DNA from: Calditrichota bacterium
GTDB lineage: Bacteria > Calditrichota > Calditrichia > RBG-13-44-9
NCBI GenBank assembly: GCA_024276455.1
Contig: JAJRXE010000318.1
Location: 1 to 9,763, forward strand
Length of the DNA stretch: 9,763 bases
Direction of reading: 5' to 3'
In this document: positions 7,269-9,763 of the stretch, in pieces
How the letters are laid out: the number at the start of each line of letters is the position of its first letter
Numbering within the stretch: the first letter of the stretch is position 1
The notes under the pieces: generated by a model
The model's database searches: none
Seen by the model: only the letters and a program-made list of their open reading frames with translations
What the model was told of the DNA's origin: nothing
Position numbers and translations under genes: made by a program

Positions 7269-7952
7269 ATGAAATTGTTTAATTTAACCCGTCGTGGGTT
7301 TGTTTGGTATTCAATAATTGCAATTGTGGGATTATTCCTTGTACTGTTGTCGTGTTATCCTGGCAATCCTTTAAGTATTAACCAAATGGATATAGTCATC
7401 ACGATTTTCGACAAAAATGTCGATTATGGTCGATTCCAAACTTACGTGTTACCGGATACAGTTGTTCATTTAGTGGATTCGACAAAGCAAGATGAGATTA
7501 ATCGTGATTACGATGATTTCATCCTGGCGCAAGTCAAGCAAAATATTGAGGCCATGGGATTTGTGGAGGAAACTGACCCTGAGAATAACAAGCCGGATGC
7601 CGTTTTTCTGGTGGCCGTGGCTGAACAGAAGTATTCCGGGTACTATGGCGGTTATTGGGGTTGGTGGGGCTGGTATCCCGGTTGGGGCTGGTGGGGATAC
7701 CCCGGTGGGGGTTGGTATTATCCACCTGGTTATGGAGGTTACGCTTATTCTTTTACCACCGGCACCATTTTTATCTCGATGGTGGATTTAGAAAATGTTG
7801 ATCTGGAGAACCAGAAAATTCCGATTGCCTGGGCTGCTGCGCTAAACGGGGTGACCGAAGATAATACCGTGAATGTGAGAAATCGCATTGAAAGAGGTAT
7901 TAAGAAAGCCTTCGGTCAATCGAAATACCTGGGACAAGGTAAAATAGAATAA
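7269..7952 (+). CDS. DUF4136-like lipoprotein with Gly/Trp/Tyr-rich loop
   Basis: The product has 227 residues. ATG 7269 follows GGAGG (7260-7264) by four bases. The signal peptide has a twin-arginine-like RRGF at residues 8-11, but without the full Tat consensus I do not call Tat. The lipobox is LLSC with Cys29. The order of elements matches the preceding gene: a D-Y-G-R-F-Q-T-Y-V strand, a helix (FILAQVKQNIEAMGF), a strand (PDAVFLVAVAE), a loop, then TGTIFISMVDLEN, IAWAAALNG and a terminal helix (RNRIERGIKKAF). The loop, residues about 122-161, is almost entirely Gly, Trp, Tyr and Pro and contains a short internal duplication. Such loops occur in other DUF4136 proteins, but this one is extreme. 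Function is unknown; envelope anchoring or surface interaction is inference. It likely shares a transcript with the genes on either side. Confidence 0.8.
   Translation: MKLFNLTRRGFVWYSIIAIVGLFLVLLSCYPGNPLSINQMDIVITIFDKNVDYGRFQTYVLPDTVVHLVDSTKQDEINRDYDDFILAQVKQNIEAMGFVEETDPENNKPDAVFLVAVAEQKYSGYYGGYWGWWGWYPGWGWWGYPGGGWYYPPGYGGYAYSFTTGTIFISMVDLENVDLENQKIPIAWAAALNGVTEDNTVNVRNRIERGIKKAFGQSKYLGQGKIE
7657..7711 (+). repeat. quasi-tandem 27-base repeat with five G-runs
   Basis: Runs of at least four G occur at 7657-7660, 7666-7669, 7684-7687, 7693-7696 and 7707-7711. The first two with their spacer are repeated, with changes, by the next two (GGGG-NN-GGTGGGG, offset 27). The repeat encodes GWWGWYPGWGWWGYPGG in the lipoprotein loop. 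GGGG (7693-7696) can also pair with CCCC (7700-7703) over a three-base loop. Confidence 0.55.
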
Positions 7953-8033
7953 TCCGGAGTATCCCATTCGAATTTAACGGAATTGTAATAAAATTTTTTA
8001 TAGAATTGGTTTGAATAAATACGGAGAATAAAG

Positions 8034-8648
8034 ATGAAAATAAAATATTGGCTTGTTACATTGATTTTAATGTTGATTGCCTTGTCATCAGTTTCTGGGC
8101 AAGAATCGTACGGAATTATCAATTATGACATCTCGTTTCCAACCGGATCCACCAAGGACTACATTAGCAATACCAGTTTTCGCGGTTTTGGATTCGAATT
8201 TGGTAAATATATTAATCAGAACCTTTCTATCGGTGTGTCTTTTAATTGGCATGTTTTTTACGAGCGCAACAGTGAAATGATCGAATTGGACAACGTGGAT
8301 ATTTCCGGAGTTCAGGATCGGTATATTAATAATTTCCCGTTGATGGTAAGTGCCCGTTACATGTTTGCTTACAATGCTCCCATTCACCCGTTCGTGGGTC
8401 TCAATGTTGGTCTTTATCGTTTCCTGCAAACCATGAATATCGGCATTTACACGTTTGAAGCCGGAACCTGGCAGTTCGGTCTGGCGCCGAAGATCGGAAT
8501 ATTCGTTCCCATTGGTCACGATACCATGTTCATGCTCTCAGGTATCTATCAGTGGGTGCAGGGTGTAAAAACAATTGGTGAAAAAAGAGACGATTTTCCT
8601 TATTTTACCCTAAAAATGGGTTTTTCCTACTCGCTGGGATGGTATTAA
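8034..8648 (+). CDS. small outer-membrane beta-barrel protein, OmpW/OmpA-barrel type
   Basis: The product has 204 residues. ATG 8034 follows GGAG (8023-8026) by seven bases. A signal peptide (MKIK, core WLVTLILMLIALSS) is cleaved near SVSG-QE. The mature protein, about 180 residues, alternates hydrophobic and polar residues in roughly eight predicted strands: SFRGFGFEFGKYI, NLSIGVSFNWHVF, FPLMVSARYMF, HPFVGLNVGLYRF, WQFGLAPKIGIFVPI, MFMLSGIYQWV and FTLKMGFSYSLGWY. The end in an aromatic residue (GWY) fits the outer-membrane insertion signal. This matches the general 'outer membrane beta-barrel' family found widely in FCB bacteria. No ligand or enzyme residues are seen. It is the last gene of the plus-strand series and is followed by hairpins. 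Confidence 0.8.
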   Translation: MKIKYWLVTLILMLIALSSVSGQESYGIINYDISFPTGSTKDYISNTSFRGFGFEFGKYINQNLSIGVSFNWHVFYERNSEMIELDNVDISGVQDRYINNFPLMVSARYMFAYNAPIHPFVGLNVGLYRFLQTMNIGIYTFEAGTWQFGLAPKIGIFVPIGHDTMFMLSGIYQWVQGVKTIGEKRDDFPYFTLKMGFSYSLGWY

Positions 8649-8655
8649 TTTCTGT

Positions 8656-8670
8656 TCACGAAATACGTGA
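8656..8670 (+). other. hairpin after the 8034 gene
   Basis: TCACG (8656-8660) pairs with CGTGA (8666-8670) over the loop AAATA. It is the first of three consecutive hairpins downstream of the barrel gene. Confidence 0.35.
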
Positions 8671-8672
8671 TT

Positions 8673-8700
8673 ATATTGTGTTTTAGCAAGAACACAGTAT
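8673..8700 (+). other. long tetraloop hairpin
   Basis: Bases 8673-8684 pair continuously with 8689-8700 (12 pairs, two of them G-U in RNA) around the four-base loop AGCA. It is not followed by a T-run, so it may be an RNA 3'-end stabiliser or processing signal rather than a terminator. Confidence 0.45.
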
Positions 8701-8727
8701 TAATAAAAAATCAGTTCTAATTTTAGT

Positions 8728-8769
8728 AGAAGGTCCACTCTGCATCTTTTGTCTGGTGGACTTTCTTTT
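8728..8769 (+). terminator. probable intrinsic terminator of the lipoprotein/barrel operon
   Basis: AGAAGGTCCAC (8728-8738) pairs with GTGGACTTTCT (8756-8766), 11 pairs with one G-U, around a 17-base loop. The 3' arm runs into a T-rich stretch (TTTCTTTTCT from 8762). It lies 80 bases after the stop of the 8034 gene, in the right orientation to end plus-strand transcription. Confidence 0.6.
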
Positions 8770-9379
8770 CTACGCTTCTACACCTGGTGCTCTTTGCTTT
8801 TACTTTTCTACCATATGTCTTATACCTTTATGCGTGATGACCTTTTGCTCTTTTTCCTCTTGCTATTTGGGCTTTCCCTATCTTTCCATTAAATACCTTT
8901 TTACCGGTATTTAAAGGTTTTATTGCAAATAAAATGTGTAATAATTGCACCCCCTTCACCCCTCCAAAATTTGGGACAGTCCCGTAAATACCGGAGTGGT
9001 GGGGGACCTCGTAACCAAACCAGAAGTTCGCCAGTTCTTTGCCCAGAATATCTCTATCGTAACTCCCGTCCGGATCATTTAAAAATTTCACCGTTTTGAA
9101 ATTTTTTTATTCGAATCCTCGGGTAAAATGAACTTCCAGAGGACCCTCATGGCCGGGTCTGTAAGGGTAGGGGCGTAAAGAATGGATGTGAGTTGATTGG
9201 ATTGTGGTGATAGTTACAGCTATCAAATGGAAATCTAAAACAGGGAATTTTTTTCAAGTACACAAAGCGCCATGCTTGTCTGGTCTAGCCATTTAGCCTT
9301 TCGCGGGAAGAAAAAAATTTGGTTTATCTTTTGATGGATTTCCCTAAGGATTTTCACGTCATATTCTATTTTACCAAAT
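8767..9379. other. convergent intergenic region without a convincing gene
   Basis: About 610 bases lie between the plus-strand terminator and the minus-strand gene. The first part (to about 8887) is strongly C+T-rich on the + strand. AT-rich inverted repeats follow: TTAAATACC/GGTATTTAA (8889-8897/8906-8914) and AAAAATTTC/GAAATTTTT (9081-9089/9098-9106). Smaller stems are GACCC/GGGTC (9142-9146/9155-9159) and TGATAG/CTATCA (9208-9213/9220-9225). A minus-strand open frame between about 8828 and 9106 has no visible ribosome-binding site and no recognised motif. I found no tRNA or mobile-element ends. Confidence 0.4.
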
Positions 9380-9381
9380 TT
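9315..9381 (-). terminator. possible terminator of the minus-strand barrel gene
   Basis: AAATTTGGT (9315-9323) is the inverted complement of ACCAAATTT (9373-9381), 49 bases apart. Read on the minus strand, the second arm runs into seven T (A-run 9311-9317). The outer arm overlaps the stop codon at 9380-9382. The loop is long for an intrinsic terminator, so this is tentative. Confidence 0.3.
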
Positions 9382-9763
9382 ATTCATATCGATAAATACT
9401 GGGTGCCGAGACCTGTACTGCGCGAAATAGTTGCGGTTCGCGGGTAGTAAATCGGAATTTCCAGAAACTGTCATATGGCGAGGTCGAATAATAGCTTATG
9501 CTGAACTCAATATTTTTAAAAACCAGGTGGTCATTACTGATGCGCAATCCTAAACCAATTTTGTAAATCGGGTAATCCCAAGTGGGAAGTTTCGTATTGG
9601 GGTAAATGAAGCCCACATCCAGGGAACCGAAAATGGCGAAGCGAAAACCATAGAAATACCAGGGGGTAAAGAGAACCGATTCTGAACGTAAAACAATTTT
9701 CTGACGGCCGCTGGCAATGTCATTCGATATTCCGGGGATGTCTTTATCCAGATATATTTTTTC
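9380..9763 (-). CDS. C-terminal part of an outer-membrane beta-barrel protein (partial at window edge)
   Basis: On the minus strand the frame is open from the right edge (base 9763) to TAA at 9382-9380, giving the last 127 residues of a protein whose start lies outside the window. The visible part begins EKIYLDKDIPGISND. It continues with strong alternating barrel strands: KIVLRSESVLFTPWYF, FRFAIFGSLDVGFIYP, YKIGLGLRISNDHLVF and NIEFSISYYS, then FWKFRFTTREP. It ends SIYRYE. The ESVLFTPWYFYGFRFAIFG stretch resembles the C-terminal strands of large Omp85/surface-antigen-like proteins of FCB bacteria, but the subfamily is uncertain without the N-terminus. A shorter reading from GTG 9616 is only an internal codon: the frame continues upstream with good coding character. 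It is convergent with the 8034 barrel gene and shares no operon with the rest of the window. Confidence 0.75.
   Translation of the reverse strand, partial: EKIYLDKDIPGISNDIASGRQKIVLRSESVLFTPWYFYGFRFAIFGSLDVGFIYPNTKLPTWDYPIYKIGLGLRISNDHLVFKNIEFSISYYSTSPYDSFWKFRFTTREPQLFRAVQVSAPSIYRYE

Noticed and set aside
7290..7303. Twin-arginine export signal in the second lipoprotein (RRGF)
   Set aside because: Only the two arginines fit; the rest of the Tat consensus is absent, and the lipobox fits ordinary Sec lipoprotein export.
9110..9125. TTCGAATCC resembling a tRNA T-loop
   Set aside because: The bases on either side do not pair into a T-stem, and no anticodon or acceptor stem can be drawn around it.
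9235..9474. Minus-strand 79-codon open frame overlapping the end of the partial barrel gene
   Set aside because: It is out of frame with the barrel gene, which has a sensible C-terminus of its own. It has no motif and no clear ribosome-binding site, so I regard it as chance.

Overview
The window looks like chromosomal DNA from a Gram-negative bacterium of the FCB (Bacteroidota/Calditrichota/KSB1-like) group. It is dominated by outer-membrane beta-barrels, lipoproteins and a periplasmic helical protein, and it has no mobile element, CRISPR array or RNA gene that I can recognise. Clear Shine-Dalgarno sequences (AGGGAGGAG, AAGGAG, GGAGG) precede several genes. That is unusual for classical Bacteroidota and points more to a Calditrichota/KSB1-type lineage. 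The placement is an inference from protein style, not a phylogeny.

Layout. From 127 to 1524 lies a FadL/OmpP1-like outer-membrane barrel gene on the + strand. It has a good ribosome-binding site and signal peptide but is interrupted by an in-frame TAG at 277-279, where the family pattern predicts tryptophan. Next come a small secreted helical Spy/LTxxQ-like protein (1694-2176) and an outer-membrane barrel (2377-3078). Both are preceded by the same 14-bp motif, TTTTTCATACCATT. Closely downstream are a membrane-bound dCACHE-HAMP-SpoIIE serine phosphatase (3107-5221) and a compact one-POTRA Omp85/BamA-like protein (about 5226-6581), which begins within a few bases of the phosphatase stop. Two tandem DUF4136-type lipoproteins (6661-7221 and 7269-7952), both with Gly/Trp/Tyr-rich loops, precede a small OmpW-like barrel (8034-8648).

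From 8649 to 9379 lies a 731-base convergent intergenic region. It holds a stack of hairpins, including a terminator-like 11-bp stem at 8728-8766, then a pyrimidine-rich tract and AT-rich inverted repeats. A minus-strand gene runs in from the right edge and ends at 9380. It is the C-terminal part of another outer-membrane barrel protein.

How the genes may work together. Nearly every product is predicted for the envelope: barrels in the outer membrane, two lipoproteins and a periplasmic helical protein. The exception is the phosphatase, which has a periplasmic ligand-sensing domain and a cytoplasmic catalytic domain. The 3107-5221/5226-6581 coupling suggests that an envelope signal feeds a partner-switching output (anti-sigma antagonist dephosphorylation), but no STAS antagonist, anti-sigma kinase or sigma factor lies in the window. 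The strongest anomalies are the nonsense codon in the first gene, the duplicated upstream motif, the phosphatase/Omp85 pairing and the glycine-aromatic lipoprotein pair.
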